The position numbers and the translations under genes were made by a program. 64,000 bases of DNA from Rhodospirillaceae bacterium (GTDB lineage: Bacteria; Pseudomonadota; Alphaproteobacteria; DSM-16000; Inquilinaceae), in NCBI GenBank assembly GCA_020638575.1, contig JACKIH010000003.1, forward strand, positions 601,501 to 665,500, given 5' to 3'. This document shows positions 52,316 to 60,903 of this stretch, in pieces (within the stretch, counting starts at the first letter, position 1; every line of letters begins with the position of its first letter). The notes beneath the pieces are model-generated. The model searched no databases and was not told the origin of the DNA. It worked only from the letters and a program-made list of their open reading frames with translations.

Positions 52316-53229
52316 GGGGTCGCCGCCGGAAAGCCGGCCTCGTCCAGTTCTCCCGCCAGGTGCGCCACCGCATCCACCAGGTGCGGACTGGTGCATGGCC
52401 AGTAGGCGCCGGGGACGGTCAGCACCGGCATGTCCACCGCCAGGTCGCGGAACACGGAATGGCGGGCGAGCGCCACCGTGAGGGACGGCCTGGTGGTGTC
52501 GAAGAAGCTGAGTACGAACAGATCCGGCGGGGTGAGCACCATGGTCTCCAGATCGATGTGGCCCCAGCCCGGCCGGCCCAACTCGCCCGTCAAGTTGCCG
52601 AGGCCGGCCGCCACCAGTACGTCGTCGACGAAGGTGCCGGGCCCGGCGGTACCGCCCGCCGGCCCCAGATAGGCCGCCACCGGATCGCCCGGCCGCTGCG
52701 GGGGAACCGCGGCGATCAGCCGTTCCGCCGCCTGGGCCATCGCCTCGCCAGCGTCCGCCCGGCCGATGGCATCGCCCACCAGGCGCAGGTTCGCCGGCAG
52801 GTCGGCGAGCCGGTCGCCGTCGCCGAGCCGCACCACCCGCATGCCGAAGCGTTCGGCCATGGCGGCGGTGGCTGCCGCCCCCCAAGAGCGCATGACGACA
52901 ACCTCCGCTCCGCTCATCAGCAGGTCTTCGGCACTGCCGCGGTTGAGCGGATAGGCGGCCGCCCGGTCGCGCTGGGGCGACAGCGGACCCACCGCCTCGC
53001 GCGACAGCGAGGCGATCTGGCCGGGATCGGCCAGCGCCAGCACGTAGTGGTCGGCACACAGGCCCACCGATGCCACGCGCGGCAGCGTGGCCGACGAACC
53101 GGCGGCTGGGGGAGCCGCCGGTCCCTCGGCCACAGCCGTGCCCAGGCCGGCCACCGCCAGCGTCAACACCAGTGCCAGCGCAGCCACCGGCAGTCGGGAC
53201 CCGGACAGGATGTGCGGAGGAGTTGGCAT
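52312..53229 (-). CDS. btuF: Periplasmic binding protein, cobalamin/siderophore type (BtuF-like)
   Basis: This 305-residue BtuF/FecB-like receptor has a signal peptide (residues 12-35, hydrophobic VAALALVLTLAVAGLG). The mature start is RVASVGLCADHYVLALADPGQIASLS, and AEDLLMSGAEVVVMRSWG is typical of helical-backbone class III receptors. The C-terminal LTVPGAYWPCTSPHLVDAVAHLAGEL completes the fold. ATG 53229. It sits 24 nt after the TonB receptor gene and overlaps the permease gene by 4 nt. Confidence 0.87.
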   Translation of the reverse strand: MPTPPHILSGSRLPVAALALVLTLAVAGLGTAVAEGPAAPPAAGSSATLPRVASVGLCADHYVLALADPGQIASLSREAVGPLSPQRDRAAAYPLNRGSAEDLLMSGAEVVVMRSWGAAATAAMAERFGMRVVRLGDGDRLADLPANLRLVGDAIGRADAGEAMAQAAERLIAAVPPQRPGDPVAAYLGPAGGTAGPGTFVDDVLVAAGLGNLTGELGRPGWGHIDLETMVLTPPDLFVLSFFDTTRPSLTVALARHSVFRDLAVDMPVLTVPGAYWPCTSPHLVDAVAHLAGELDEAGFPAATP

Positions 53230-53253
53230 GGGACGCCCGGAGCCGCCAGCCGG

Positions 53254-55251
53254 TCAGTCGCCGCCCAGGCGGACGCGGACGCCGGCGAAGGCGCCGATGC
53301 CGAGCTGATCGAAGCCGGGGGTCAAGGTGTAGTCCTCGTCCAACAGGTTCTCCACCCGGGCGAACACCTCGACGTCGTCGAGCACCTGGTAGCTGCCGGT
53401 CAGGTTCACCAGGGTATACCCGTCCGCCGGCATGTTCGGGGAAGCGATGTAGCGGTCGTATTCGCCCACCAGTCCGGCGGTGACGGTGGCTGCCCCCTCC
53501 AGGAAGCTGTAGCTGGCAGAGGCCGAGACTTCGTGGCGCGGCACATTGGCGATGCGGCTGCCGTCGGCCGCTTCGGCTTGCGTGAAGGTGTAGGTCGCCT
53601 GAAGCATCAGGTCCTCGGTCGCCTGGAAGCTGGCCGCCAGTTCCGCCCCTTGGCGCGTGCTCACGCCCGGCACGTTGACGATGGTGCTGACGAAGGTGTT
53701 CGGGTCCGTCTGGAAGATGAACAGATTCTCGACGTCGTTGTGGAAGTAGGTCGCCCCCAGGACCAGCCGGTCGTCCAGCAGCGGCTGGTCCACCCCGATG
53801 TCGAAGCCGAAGCTCTCCTCCTGCACCAGGTTGGGATTGGCGAAGTAGAAGAAGCTGGGGAAGTCGACGTAGAGATCGTTGAGCGTGGGGTTCTTCACGC
53901 CGGTGCCGACACTGGCATGCACCCGCGTGCCCAGGTCGGGGTGCAGGTAGGCACCGGTAAGCCGCCAGGTGGTGGCATCGGGGAAGTCGGAATTGACGTC
54001 GTGGCGGACGGACGCGGTGAGGAACACCTCGTCGAACAGGCCCACCTGGTATTCGCCGATGAAGCTGTCGCTGTGGATCGTCTCGGACACCGAGGGCGCG
54101 CCCGACGGGTTGAAGTCGCCCTCTTCGGTCACGTGCTCGTAGGCCAAGGTGAAACGGTGGGCGGCATCCACCAGGGTTTCGGTTTCCAGCAGATAGCTCG
54201 TCTGGTAGTCGCCACCGTAGGACCGGGCGGAATAGACCGCTGGGTCGGTCGACCGCACGATCTCCCGGTCGGTGCCGGCCAAGGTCACGCCGGCTTCGTG
54301 CAGCCAGGCACCGTTCATCAGGTCCAGGTGGCCCGACAGGCGGCCGGAGAATTCCTGGGTGCGCTGGATGGCCGGGCTGTCGTCGACGAAGCCGCCGGTG
54401 AAACCGTCGTCGATGTCCCGGTCGGCGTCGATGTAGCGGCCGGTCAGGTCGAACGACAGCGTATCGGTGGGGCGCAGGCCGGCACGGCCGCTGACCGACA
54501 GATTCTCGTAGCCGTCGCGTTCGCTGCCCTGGCTGGCGGCGGAGATGCCGTCGGTCCGGAAGTAGGTGACGCCGATGCGGCCGTCGTAGAGGTCCGTCCC
54601 CCCCGACACGCTGCTTGAGCCTTGCACCGTGCCGAAGGAGCCGCCCTCCAGGCTGGCGGTCACCAATGGCGCACCGGCGCCGCGACGGGTGATGATATTG
54701 ATGACGCCGCCGATGGCATCGCTGGGGTAGAGCGCACTCTGCGGGCCGCGCACGACCTCGATGCGCTCCACGTCTTCGGCCAGCAGGTTGCCGAAATCGT
54801 AGACGGCGCCGATGGCGGTGGGGTCGTTCACCCGCACGCCGTCGATCAGCACCAGGGTGTGGCGCGCCTCGGCCCCGCGGATACGGACCTGGGTGAGCGA
54901 TCCGGCGGGGCCGGAGCTGCTGACGCTGACGCCCGGCACCTGGCGCAGGATGTCGGCGACGCGGCGGACCTGCTGGTCCTCCAACTCCTCGCGCGTGATC
55001 ACGGTGACGGCGGACCCGACCTGGCTGAGCGCCGTCGGCGCGCGGTTGGCGGTGATCGACACCTCGCCCACGTCGAGGGTGAGCACGGTGGCCTCGCTCA
55101 CCTCCGCGGCATCGATCTGGGCCGCTGCCGGGCCGTTGGCGGCACTCACCAGCAGGGCCGACAACAGGCAGGCGACGGGCACGGGGAAGTAGGTTTCAAG
55201 GGCGGTGGAGCGAATGCTCTGCAGCGAGCAGCCGAAGCGGCGATGCCTCAT
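53254..55251 (-). CDS. btuB: TonB-dependent outer-membrane receptor, vitamin B12 type
   Basis: This 665-residue outer-membrane receptor has an N-terminal signal (to about residue 45, PAAAQ). A TonB-box-like DVGEVSITA is followed by a plug domain (AVTVITREELEDQQVRRVADILRQVPGVSVSSSG...VLIDGVRVNDP...ERIEVVRGPQSALYPSDAIGGVINIITR) and a 22-strand barrel. It ends RVRLGGD rather than with an aromatic residue. ATG 55251 has AGGAGGACTGATC upstream. The cobalamin riboswitch upstream makes corrinoid uptake the best assignment. It heads the btuB-F-C-D operon. Confidence 0.92.
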   Translation of the reverse strand: MRHRRFGCSLQSIRSTALETYFPVPVACLLSALLVSAANGPAAAQIDAAEVSEATVLTLDVGEVSITANRAPTALSQVGSAVTVITREELEDQQVRRVADILRQVPGVSVSSSGPAGSLTQVRIRGAEARHTLVLIDGVRVNDPTAIGAVYDFGNLLAEDVERIEVVRGPQSALYPSDAIGGVINIITRRGAGAPLVTASLEGGSFGTVQGSSSVSGGTDLYDGRIGVTYFRTDGISAASQGSERDGYENLSVSGRAGLRPTDTLSFDLTGRYIDADRDIDDGFTGGFVDDSPAIQRTQEFSGRLSGHLDLMNGAWLHEAGVTLAGTDREIVRSTDPAVYSARSYGGDYQTSYLLETETLVDAAHRFTLAYEHVTEEGDFNPSGAPSVSETIHSDSFIGEYQVGLFDEVFLTASVRHDVNSDFPDATTWRLTGAYLHPDLGTRVHASVGTGVKNPTLNDLYVDFPSFFYFANPNLVQEESFGFDIGVDQPLLDDRLVLGATYFHNDVENLFIFQTDPNTFVSTIVNVPGVSTRQGAELAASFQATEDLMLQATYTFTQAEAADGSRIANVPRHEVSASASYSFLEGAATVTAGLVGEYDRYIASPNMPADGYTLVNLTGSYQVLDDVEVFARVENLLDEDYTLTPGFDQLGIGAFAGVRVRLGGD

Positions 55252-55464
55252 GATCAGTCCTCCTGGAGACAAGTCGATCGGAGGGGCTGAGCGGCTGGGC
55301 CGGACGCACGAAAGCGGCTGCCGCCGTGAACCGGCAGCGTCGCCACGTCCGCGATTCGCCCAAGACTAGAGACCGCATGGCCAGACCAACCCCACACACG
55401 TGCTGGTCGCCACGACGGGTTTCCGCTCCGGAAGGGACCCTCGTCTTCCGGACGGGCGACACGA

Positions 55465-55640
55465 CGGTGGCAGGTTTCCTGGCTTGCGGTCCTTGGTGCC
55501 GGCCCGGCCTTCCCAGGTCTTAGAGACCCAGTGGCCTATCCGAGGGGGCACCTACCGCCTACAGTTGCGAGGGCAGCCGCGGAGTTGGGGGTAATTCCCG
55601 TACCGCATTCCCTATTGTCCCCATTAAGGGGCACCACCTG
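55465..55640 (-). ncRNA. Cobalamin riboswitch upstream of btuB
   Basis: Reading the minus strand, the region shows the cobalamin aptamer in order. A GGTGCC start near 55636 is followed by TTAATGGG near 55625 and AGGGAATGCGGT, ACTCCGCGGCTGCCCTCGCAAC, and GTAGGCGG. Then come CCACTGGG, GGGAAGGCCGGGC and the B12 box region GCAAGCCAGGAAACCTGCC ending near 55467. The aptamer lies about 215 nt upstream of the btuB start. It should lower btuB expression when adenosyl- or methylcobalamin is plentiful. The downstream terminator or sequestered ribosome site is not resolved by eye. Confidence 0.93.
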
Positions 55641-55742
55641 GGGCGACTGTACCCCATGGCCGCGGTGCGGCAATGACAAAGATCAACGCTGGCCGGAGCC
55701 GCCCGGCGACACCCGCACGATGCCGCCGGCGCCCGGCCATCC

Positions 55743-56300
55743 TCAGTGCCAGGTGCGCAACGCCCGGGCGAGCGGGCCCGACCCGGCGACGTGCAGTGCG
55801 CGGGCGCGTTCCAGGTCGTCGCGGCGGTCGGGCTGGGCGGCGGCCCGGTCCCCAGCGTCCGGCCCGCTCCCGCCGCTGATGAGCTGATCGACCGTGACCA
55901 TGGCGAGCGACCAGCCGGCATCGCCCAGCTTGCGCGCCCAGCGCTCCACCGGCGCCATGGCGAGGAAGGCTTCCGCCGGGTTCAGCATCTGCCCCAGGAT
56001 GGCCTTGCCGCACTTGTCGCAGCCCGACTGGTAGGCGCTGAGGCAGTTCACCAGCACCGCTTCGGCCGGGTGGACGAAGGGGCACGCGGTGGCGCCGAAG
56101 GTCAGCACCCGCTTGGCGCCGGCGACGATCAGGCCGAACAGCTCGTCGATATCGTCGGCGGCACAGGCGATGCCCACGGACCGGTAGGCGTCCACCAGTT
56201 CCGCCCTCACCGGCCGCCGTTCGCGCAGGCCGGCCATCCAGGTGCGCCCGCTCCACACGGCGAGCTGTTGTCCGGCAGAGAGTTCCGATGTGATGAGCAT
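55743..56300 (-). CDS. Unknown Cys-containing protein behind a Fur-like box
   Basis: I do not recognise this 185-residue protein. Visible features: no signal peptide; cysteines at about 46, 73, 86, 94 and 97, including a CDKC pair; the central segment IVAGAKRVLTFGATACPFVHPAEAVLVNCLSAYQSGC; a disordered-looking C-terminal third (SGPDAGDRAAAQPDRRDD). CxxC and further Cys could bind a metal or Fe-S cluster. ATG 56300 has GGAGTGCCCCC upstream. It lies just upstream of the cobalamin riboswitch in the same direction, with a 7-1-7 Fur-type box ahead, suggesting iron control. Function unknown. Confidence 0.6.
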   Translation of the reverse strand: MLITSELSAGQQLAVWSGRTWMAGLRERRPVRAELVDAYRSVGIACAADDIDELFGLIVAGAKRVLTFGATACPFVHPAEAVLVNCLSAYQSGCDKCGKAILGQMLNPAEAFLAMAPVERWARKLGDAGWSLAMVTVDQLISGGSGPDAGDRAAAQPDRRDDLERARALHVAGSGPLARALRTWH

Positions 56301-56335
56301 GGGGGCACTCCGTGGCGATGGCTGTCTGGAAGAGA

Positions 56336-56350
56336 TGCGAATGATTTGCA
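56336..56350. promoter_or_regulatory. Fur-like operator
   Basis: TGCGAATGATTTGCA is a 7-1-7 inverted repeat with one mismatch, matching the geometry of Fur boxes. It lies 36-50 nt upstream of the unknown Cys protein gene, in the most AT-rich stretch nearby. Reverse orientation reads TGCAAATCATTCGCA. Confidence 0.6.
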
Positions 56351-56491
56351 ATTGCATCAAACTGACAGGCGGGGGCGGGACCTGTCAATGGCGACCGATC
56401 GGAGGGCCGAACGCAGGCGATCGGCCGGACAGCACACTGCCCGGCCAACGGACTGGTCAGACGATCTGAGAGTGGCCGCCGCGCCCGGCGC

Positions 56492-57070
56492 TTAGGAGAA
56501 CTTCACCGTGGGCCAGCCGAGCACCACATGGGTGTCGGCGTAATACTCATCGCATTTGCGGGTTTCGATCGTGCCGGTGCGCTGGCCGTCCTTGCCCGGC
56601 CGCGGGAACAGCGGTTCCATGCAGGCCACGGTGCGCGCCTGATCGTTGGGCTCGAACACCACATTGGCGTGGGTGAAGCCTTCCTTGTGGCGGAACAGGA
56701 TGAACACCGGCGCGTCGCCCAGCGGCAGGGCGCGGTGGTGCTTGTACTTCGACACCTCGAACACCCCGAGGCTCATCTTCAGCCGCGAGTCCTTGCCGAA
56801 CACGTCCATGATGTCCTTGACGATGAACACCCCCGTGTCGGGATCGCAGTGCTTGTTGTATTCGGAGATGATCTTGGACTGGGACCACTGCGGCCGTCCG
56901 TCCTTGGCGGCCTTCAGCCACCAGCACAGGCTGGCTGCCCAGCACGAGGTCTTGTCGAACTGGCCTTCCGGCGGGATGGAGCGATAGGGCGAGACCACAG
57001 GCACCCTCCATGGTCTGGTGGCCAGCACCGCGCCGGCCGTCGCGGTTGCGCGACCGTTCCATGCGGCCAT
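56492..57070 (-). CDS. Papain-like cysteine protease family protein
   Basis: This 192-residue protein looks like a papain-fold (C39/AvrRpt2-like) peptidase. The oxyanion Gln and catalytic Cys are in GQFDKTSCWAASLCWWL (Gln37, Cys43), and the catalytic His is in FRHKEGFTHANVVFEPND (His134), followed by an Asn/Asp near 142-143. There is no clear signal peptide, so location is unclear. ATG 57070 begins 4 nt after the stop of the patatin-like gene, so the two are translationally linked. Substrate and role are unknown; it could be a partner, processing protease or toxin of the phospholipase. Confidence 0.72.
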   Translation of the reverse strand: MAAWNGRATATAGAVLATRPWRVPVVSPYRSIPPEGQFDKTSCWAASLCWWLKAAKDGRPQWSQSKIISEYNKHCDPDTGVFIVKDIMDVFGKDSRLKMSLGVFEVSKYKHHRALPLGDAPVFILFRHKEGFTHANVVFEPNDQARTVACMEPLFPRPGKDGQRTGTIETRKCDEYYADTHVVLGWPTVKFS

Positions 57071-57074
57071 GGAT

Positions 57075-58250
57075 TTATGGCGGAATTGGCGCGCGTTCGG
57101 GTTCGCGCCGCGGGTCGAAAACCGGGGGGAAATGGGCATCGCGCACCTGGCCCTCGGCCGCCGCAGTGGCGATGCGGTAGGCGAGCGGAACCGTGCCCGG
57201 CCGGTCGATCCGGCGCAGCGCCGCCAGATCGCGCTCGCCGGGGCGCACACCCGCCACCGCCGCGATCCAGCCGGCATCGAGCTGCACATCGTAGCGCTGG
57301 AAGCTGAACAGCGGCACGCCGCCCAGCACGTCCGCCTCCAGTCCGCCGATTTCCGAGTTGACGGGCCACGGGTCGAGGGGGCGGGACAGTGCTTGCAGCA
57401 GCGTCAGGGCCTGGCTCTGGCCATCGGCGATCATGCCGGCCAATGCGCGCACGGCCAGCCCCATGGCCGGCATCCGGCGCAGGCGGTCGGACGGTGTGGC
57501 GGGGCGATACCAGCCGGTGCCGACCGACGCGATCAGCAACGCATCGGCCCCGGTGCGCCAGCGCAGATTGTAGGCGTCCAGCGTCGCCACCATCAGGGCC
57601 GCCAAGGCCGGGTTGTTGTGGGGCGATACCGCACCGTCGACGAACCAGCCCGGCGCCTCGCCGTCGACCACGGAGATCGGCTCCGGATCGAAGAAGTGCG
57701 GGGCCGCCGTGCTCGCCCGCAGCACGCGGGCCAGCGCGTAGTGGCGATTGCCGATGAAGCTGCCGTCGGGCGGCGTATCCCAGTACCGGGTACCGGGAAT
57801 GTTGGTGAGGATCCACACGCTGCCGGTGTCCATCCGCTTGGTCACCACCACCAGCCCGGTGCGCAAATCCGGGCTGTCCAGCGTGCGGTCGCCCACCTGG
57901 CCGGCGATCTCCCACATCAGCCGCTTGGCATCGAACAGCGACTGCACGCCGGCGATGCGCCAGCGCGGCCTGCGGAACACGCGCGGCGCCAGATCCTCGT
58001 AAAATCTGCGGATATCGGCGGCACTCATGCCCAGCGCCAGGGAGGCGGCGATCAGCGCGCCCGTGGAGGTGCCGGCGATCAGGTCGAAATAGTCGGCGAG
58101 CCGGAAGGGTGCCGGTCCGCGGTGGCGAGCGGCCAGCAGCGCTTCCAGCCGCTCCAGGAAGGCAACGGAGACGATGCCGCGCACGCCGCCGCCATCCAGC
58201 GCCAGGATGCGCTTCGGCCCGGGGCTGGACAGGCGTTCGGCAAGGGTCAC
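57075..58250 (-). CDS. Patatin-like phospholipase
   Basis: This 391-residue protein has the patatin fold. The oxyanion motif is GGGVRG (residues 20-25), the Ser nucleophile lies in GTSTG (Ser62), and the catalytic Asp in DGAVSPHNNP (Asp205). It therefore probably hydrolyses acyl lipids. The N-terminal GPKRILALDGGGVRGIVSVAFLERLEALL is close in style to bacterial effector patatins such as CapV, though no CD-NTase is nearby. GTG 58250 is the start. No signal peptide is visible, so it is probably cytoplasmic or membrane-associated. Confidence 0.9.
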   Translation of the reverse strand: MTLAERLSSPGPKRILALDGGGVRGIVSVAFLERLEALLAARHRGPAPFRLADYFDLIAGTSTGALIAASLALGMSAADIRRFYEDLAPRVFRRPRWRIAGVQSLFDAKRLMWEIAGQVGDRTLDSPDLRTGLVVVTKRMDTGSVWILTNIPGTRYWDTPPDGSFIGNRHYALARVLRASTAAPHFFDPEPISVVDGEAPGWFVDGAVSPHNNPALAALMVATLDAYNLRWRTGADALLIASVGTGWYRPATPSDRLRRMPAMGLAVRALAGMIADGQSQALTLLQALSRPLDPWPVNSEIGGLEADVLGGVPLFSFQRYDVQLDAGWIAAVAGVRPGERDLAALRRIDRPGTVPLAYRIATAAAEGQVRDAHFPPVFDPRREPERAPIPP

Positions 58251-58494
58251 GGATGGCCGGCCGGGGGTTGTTTGGAGGCAATGCTCAGATCACCACGCCA
58301 AATTGTGCCGACCTGCCGGCAAGCGTCAATTGCCGACGCCGGGCGGGGACCGGTCGGGAAGGAGACGCGGGGAGGTGGCAGCTTTTTCCGGTCTGGCCAT
58401 GCCGGCCCACACGCCCGCCGCCCGTATCCGGGCGATGACAGGCGGCCGCCGGCTGGGATAGCGTGCTCCGCGGGAAAACCGGGGAGGACAGACC

Positions 58495-58812
58495 ATGCTC
58501 AAGGGATTTTCGTGGGCGGTAACGTGTGTAGCGGTTGTGGCGCTGGCGCCGGCACCGGCTTCGGCACAGTCGGCAGCCGACGCAGCGGCGGCGTGCAGTG
58601 CCGGCTCCAACCTGCCCGAGGCGGTGTGCGCCTGCGTCGGCGAGCGCGCGGCAGACCAGCTCAACGACACCCAGCGCCAGTGGTACATCCACGCCGCCAG
58701 CGGCGACAGCGACGCGGCGCAGGCCCTGCTGGGGTCCATGTCGCCCACCGAGACGATCGAGGCCGCCACCTTCGCCCGCACCGCGCCGGTGGACTGCGTC
58801 AGGGGCGGCTGA
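58495..58812 (+). CDS. Small secreted cysteine-containing protein
   Basis: This 105-residue exported protein has a clear signal peptide (MLKGFSWAVTCVAVVALAPAPASAQ). A mature part of about 80 residues has four cysteines (ACSAG, EAVCACVG, VDCVRGG) that could form two disulfides. No domain is recognised. GGGGAGGACAGACC before ATG is a good ribosome binding site. It is divergent from the patatin gene across 244 bp; a functional link is not shown. Confidence 0.75.
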   Translation: MLKGFSWAVTCVAVVALAPAPASAQSAADAAAACSAGSNLPEAVCACVGERAADQLNDTQRQWYIHAASGDSDAAQALLGSMSPTETIEAATFARTAPVDCVRGG

Positions 58813-58861
58813 CCGCCGGGGCCACTCCGCCGGCCCGCGCGCGAGTGGGGCGCGGAACCCC

Positions 58862-59200
58862 TCAGCAGGCAGCGGTGATGATGATTTCCACCTTGAGGTC
58901 GCCGCGGGCCAGCCTGGCTTCGCCGCAGGCGCGGGCCGGAGCGTGGCCTTGCGGCACCCAGGCGTCCCATACCGCGTTCATTTCGGCAAAATCGGCCATA
59001 TCCGGCAGCCAGATGATGGCCTGCAGGATGCGCTCGCGCGACGACCCGGCCGTCTCCAGCAGGGCGTCGATGCGCGACAGGCAATCGCGGGTCTGTTCGG
59101 CCACCGTGGCGCCGTCGCCCACCTGCCCGCACAGGTAGGCCACGCCGTTGTGCTTCACGATCTTGCTCATGCGCACACCGGTTTCGATCCGTTCGATCAT
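58862..59200 (-). CDS. RidA family protein
   Basis: This 112-residue YjgF/YER057c/UK114-fold protein hydrolyses reactive enamines/imines formed by amino-acid-oxidising enzymes. Landmarks are RMSKIVKHNGVAYLCGQVG and RIDALLETAGSSRERIL, ending PARACGEARLARGDLKVEIIITAAC; the Arg in APAR corresponds to the catalytic arginine. ATG 59200 has GGAGACAACG upstream. As the last gene of the dehydrogenase operon, it likely clears imines released by those oxidases. Confidence 0.92.
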   Translation of the reverse strand: MIERIETGVRMSKIVKHNGVAYLCGQVGDGATVAEQTRDCLSRIDALLETAGSSRERILQAIIWLPDMADFAEMNAVWDAWVPQGHAPARACGEARLARGDLKVEIIITAAC

Positions 59201-59210
59201 CGTTGTCTCC

Positions 59211-60605
59211 CTACTCCGCGGCATCGCTGACACCGTCTTCCATGGCCGCCAGCTCGCCCAGCGTCACCGGCTTCAGGGGCGGGCGGATGCGGAAATACCC
59301 CGTGTCGTCCGGCGTCCGGCCATTGGCCTCGGCCAGAAGGGCCGTCACCGTGAGCCCGCAATAGCGGCCCTGGCACGGCCCCATGCCGGCCCGCCCGAAG
59401 GCCTTGGCCTGGTTGGGGCCGATGCAGCCGAGCTTGGCATAGCCGCGGATATCGCCGGCCGTCACCTCCTCGCAGCGGCAGACGAGCGTTGCGTCGGCCG
59501 GCGCCAGCGCCCCGGCATAGGGTGGATAGGCGGCATCGAGGAACGGACGCACCGCGAATTGCTGGCGGCGCTGCCGGGCGAGCGGGGCGGCCCGCCGGTC
59601 GCGCTCGTCGGCCGATAGCCGGCCCAGCTCCTCCGCCACCTTGAGGGCCGCGATGCGCCCGCCAAGGTCCGCCACATGGGCACCGCCGATGCCGGCCCCG
59701 TCGCCGGCCAGGAACACGCCCGCCACCGCGGTGCCGCCCCAGGCGTCGACCACGGGGTTGAAGCAGTGCTGGGCGGCATCCCAGCGGTGCGGCACGCCGA
59801 TGGAGCGGGCGGCCTGGGTGTTGGGCACGACGCCGTGGTGGAGAAACACCGTGTCGCAGGCGATGGCGCGCGCCTTGCCGCCGCTGCGAAAGTTCACCGC
59901 TTCCGCCCGGCCCTCGCCGTCTATGGCGATGTCGCTGGCACCGGTGTGCCGCGGCACCCGCGCCCGTACCAGCTCCGCCAGCATGGCCAGCCCCTTGGCG
60001 AGATAGGGCCAGCCGCGCAGCGCCCCACCCAGGTGCCGGTTCGCGCGCATCAGGTCCGCCCGCGTCTGGGTTTCCACCAGCGCCAGGGGCGGTGTGCCGG
60101 CCCGCACCATCTGGGCGGCGATCAGGTAGAGCAGCGGCCCGGTGCCGACGAGTACCGCCCGTCTGGCCAGTACGCCCGACTGCTTCAGCAGGATCTGCCC
60201 CGCCCCCGCCGTCATCACGCCGGGCAGCGTCCAGCCTGGAAGGGGCATGGGGCGTTCGAGCGCCCCGGTGGCGAGGATCAGCCTGGGTGCGGTCACCTGG
60301 GCCGCCTGGCCGGCGCGGGTGTAGGAAACGCGGATCCCCTCCTCGATGGCCCACACCACGGCCCCTTGGAGATGCGCGATGCCGTCGCGCCGGATCGCCG
60401 CCGTCAGCGCTTGGCCTTCGGCGTAGTCCTTGCCGAGGATGCCGCCGCGCAGCGCGGCCACCCGGTCCACGTCGCGGTAGATCTGGCCACCGGGGCGGGG
60501 CTGCTCGTCCAGCAGCACCACTTGCAGGCCCGCCTCGGCCGCCGTGGCGGCCGCAGCCAGGCCGGCGGGCCCGGCGCCGACGACGATCAGGTCACACGGG
60601 TGCAC
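59211..60605 (-). CDS. FAD/Fe-S oxidoreductase alpha subunit (HcnB/OoxA-like)
   Basis: This 464-residue subunit belongs to a multi-component amine/amino-acid dehydrogenase. The FAD motif is VVGAGPAGLAAAATAAEAG (residues 8-26), with a second nucleotide-binding fold (RAVLVGTGPLLYLIAAQMVRAG). A C-terminal BFD-like [2Fe-2S] domain has CRCEEVTAGDIRGYAKLGCIGPNQAKAF and GPCQGRYCG. This layout matches HcnB, OoxA (opine oxidase) and D-hydroxyproline dehydrogenase alpha subunits. It starts at GTG 60605 with GGAGGCCGGCC upstream and overlaps the gamma-type gene by 14 nt. Confidence 0.87.
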   Translation of the reverse strand: MHPCDLIVVGAGPAGLAAAATAAEAGLQVVLLDEQPRPGGQIYRDVDRVAALRGGILGKDYAEGQALTAAIRRDGIAHLQGAVVWAIEEGIRVSYTRAGQAAQVTAPRLILATGALERPMPLPGWTLPGVMTAGAGQILLKQSGVLARRAVLVGTGPLLYLIAAQMVRAGTPPLALVETQTRADLMRANRHLGGALRGWPYLAKGLAMLAELVRARVPRHTGASDIAIDGEGRAEAVNFRSGGKARAIACDTVFLHHGVVPNTQAARSIGVPHRWDAAQHCFNPVVDAWGGTAVAGVFLAGDGAGIGGAHVADLGGRIAALKVAEELGRLSADERDRRAAPLARQRRQQFAVRPFLDAAYPPYAGALAPADATLVCRCEEVTAGDIRGYAKLGCIGPNQAKAFGRAGMGPCQGRYCGLTVTALLAEANGRTPDDTGYFRIRPPLKPVTLGELAAMEDGVSDAAE

Positions 60606-60903
60606 GGCCGGCCTCCGCTTCGTGGGGCCGCGCGATCCGCAGTCCCTCTTCCACCTCCAGCATGCAGGCCTGGCGGACCACTCCGTCGATCTCCACCAGG
60701 CAATCGAAGCACGCCCCCATCAGACAGAACGGCCCGCGCGGCGCGCCGGAAACCGGGGTGTGGCGAAACACAGCCACACCGGCCGCCAGCAGGGCCGCAG
60801 CCAGATTGGCACCCGGCGGCAGGTGTAGCGGTTCGCCGTCGAACCACACGCGGACGCGCGCCGGAGCGGCCTCCAGCTCAAGAAACGGCGAAGCGGTCTT
60901 CAC
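60592..60903 (-). CDS. Small (2Fe-2S) ferredoxin-like subunit (HcnA-like)
   Basis: This 103-residue protein has a plant-type [2Fe-2S] signature CLMGACFDCLVEIDGVVRQAC, with cysteines spaced C-x4-C-x2-C-x11-C. It corresponds to the small subunit of HcnABC/opine-oxidase/hydroxyproline-dehydrogenase complexes and would carry electrons between the two flavoproteins. GTG 60903 has an excellent GGAGGTGTTCA upstream, and it overlaps the beta-subunit gene by 26 nt and the alpha-subunit gene by 14 nt. Confidence 0.88.
   Translation of the reverse strand: MKTASPFLELEAAPARVRVWFDGEPLHLPPGANLAAALLAAGVAVFRHTPVSGAPRGPFCLMGACFDCLVEIDGVVRQACMLEVEEGLRIARPHEAEAGRAPV

Noticed and set aside
57075..58250. CBASS defence system based on the CapV-like patatin
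   Set aside because: No CD-NTase, Cap2/Cap3 or other CBASS partner lies near; only the patatin resemblance remains, so it is reported as a possible two-gene module instead.
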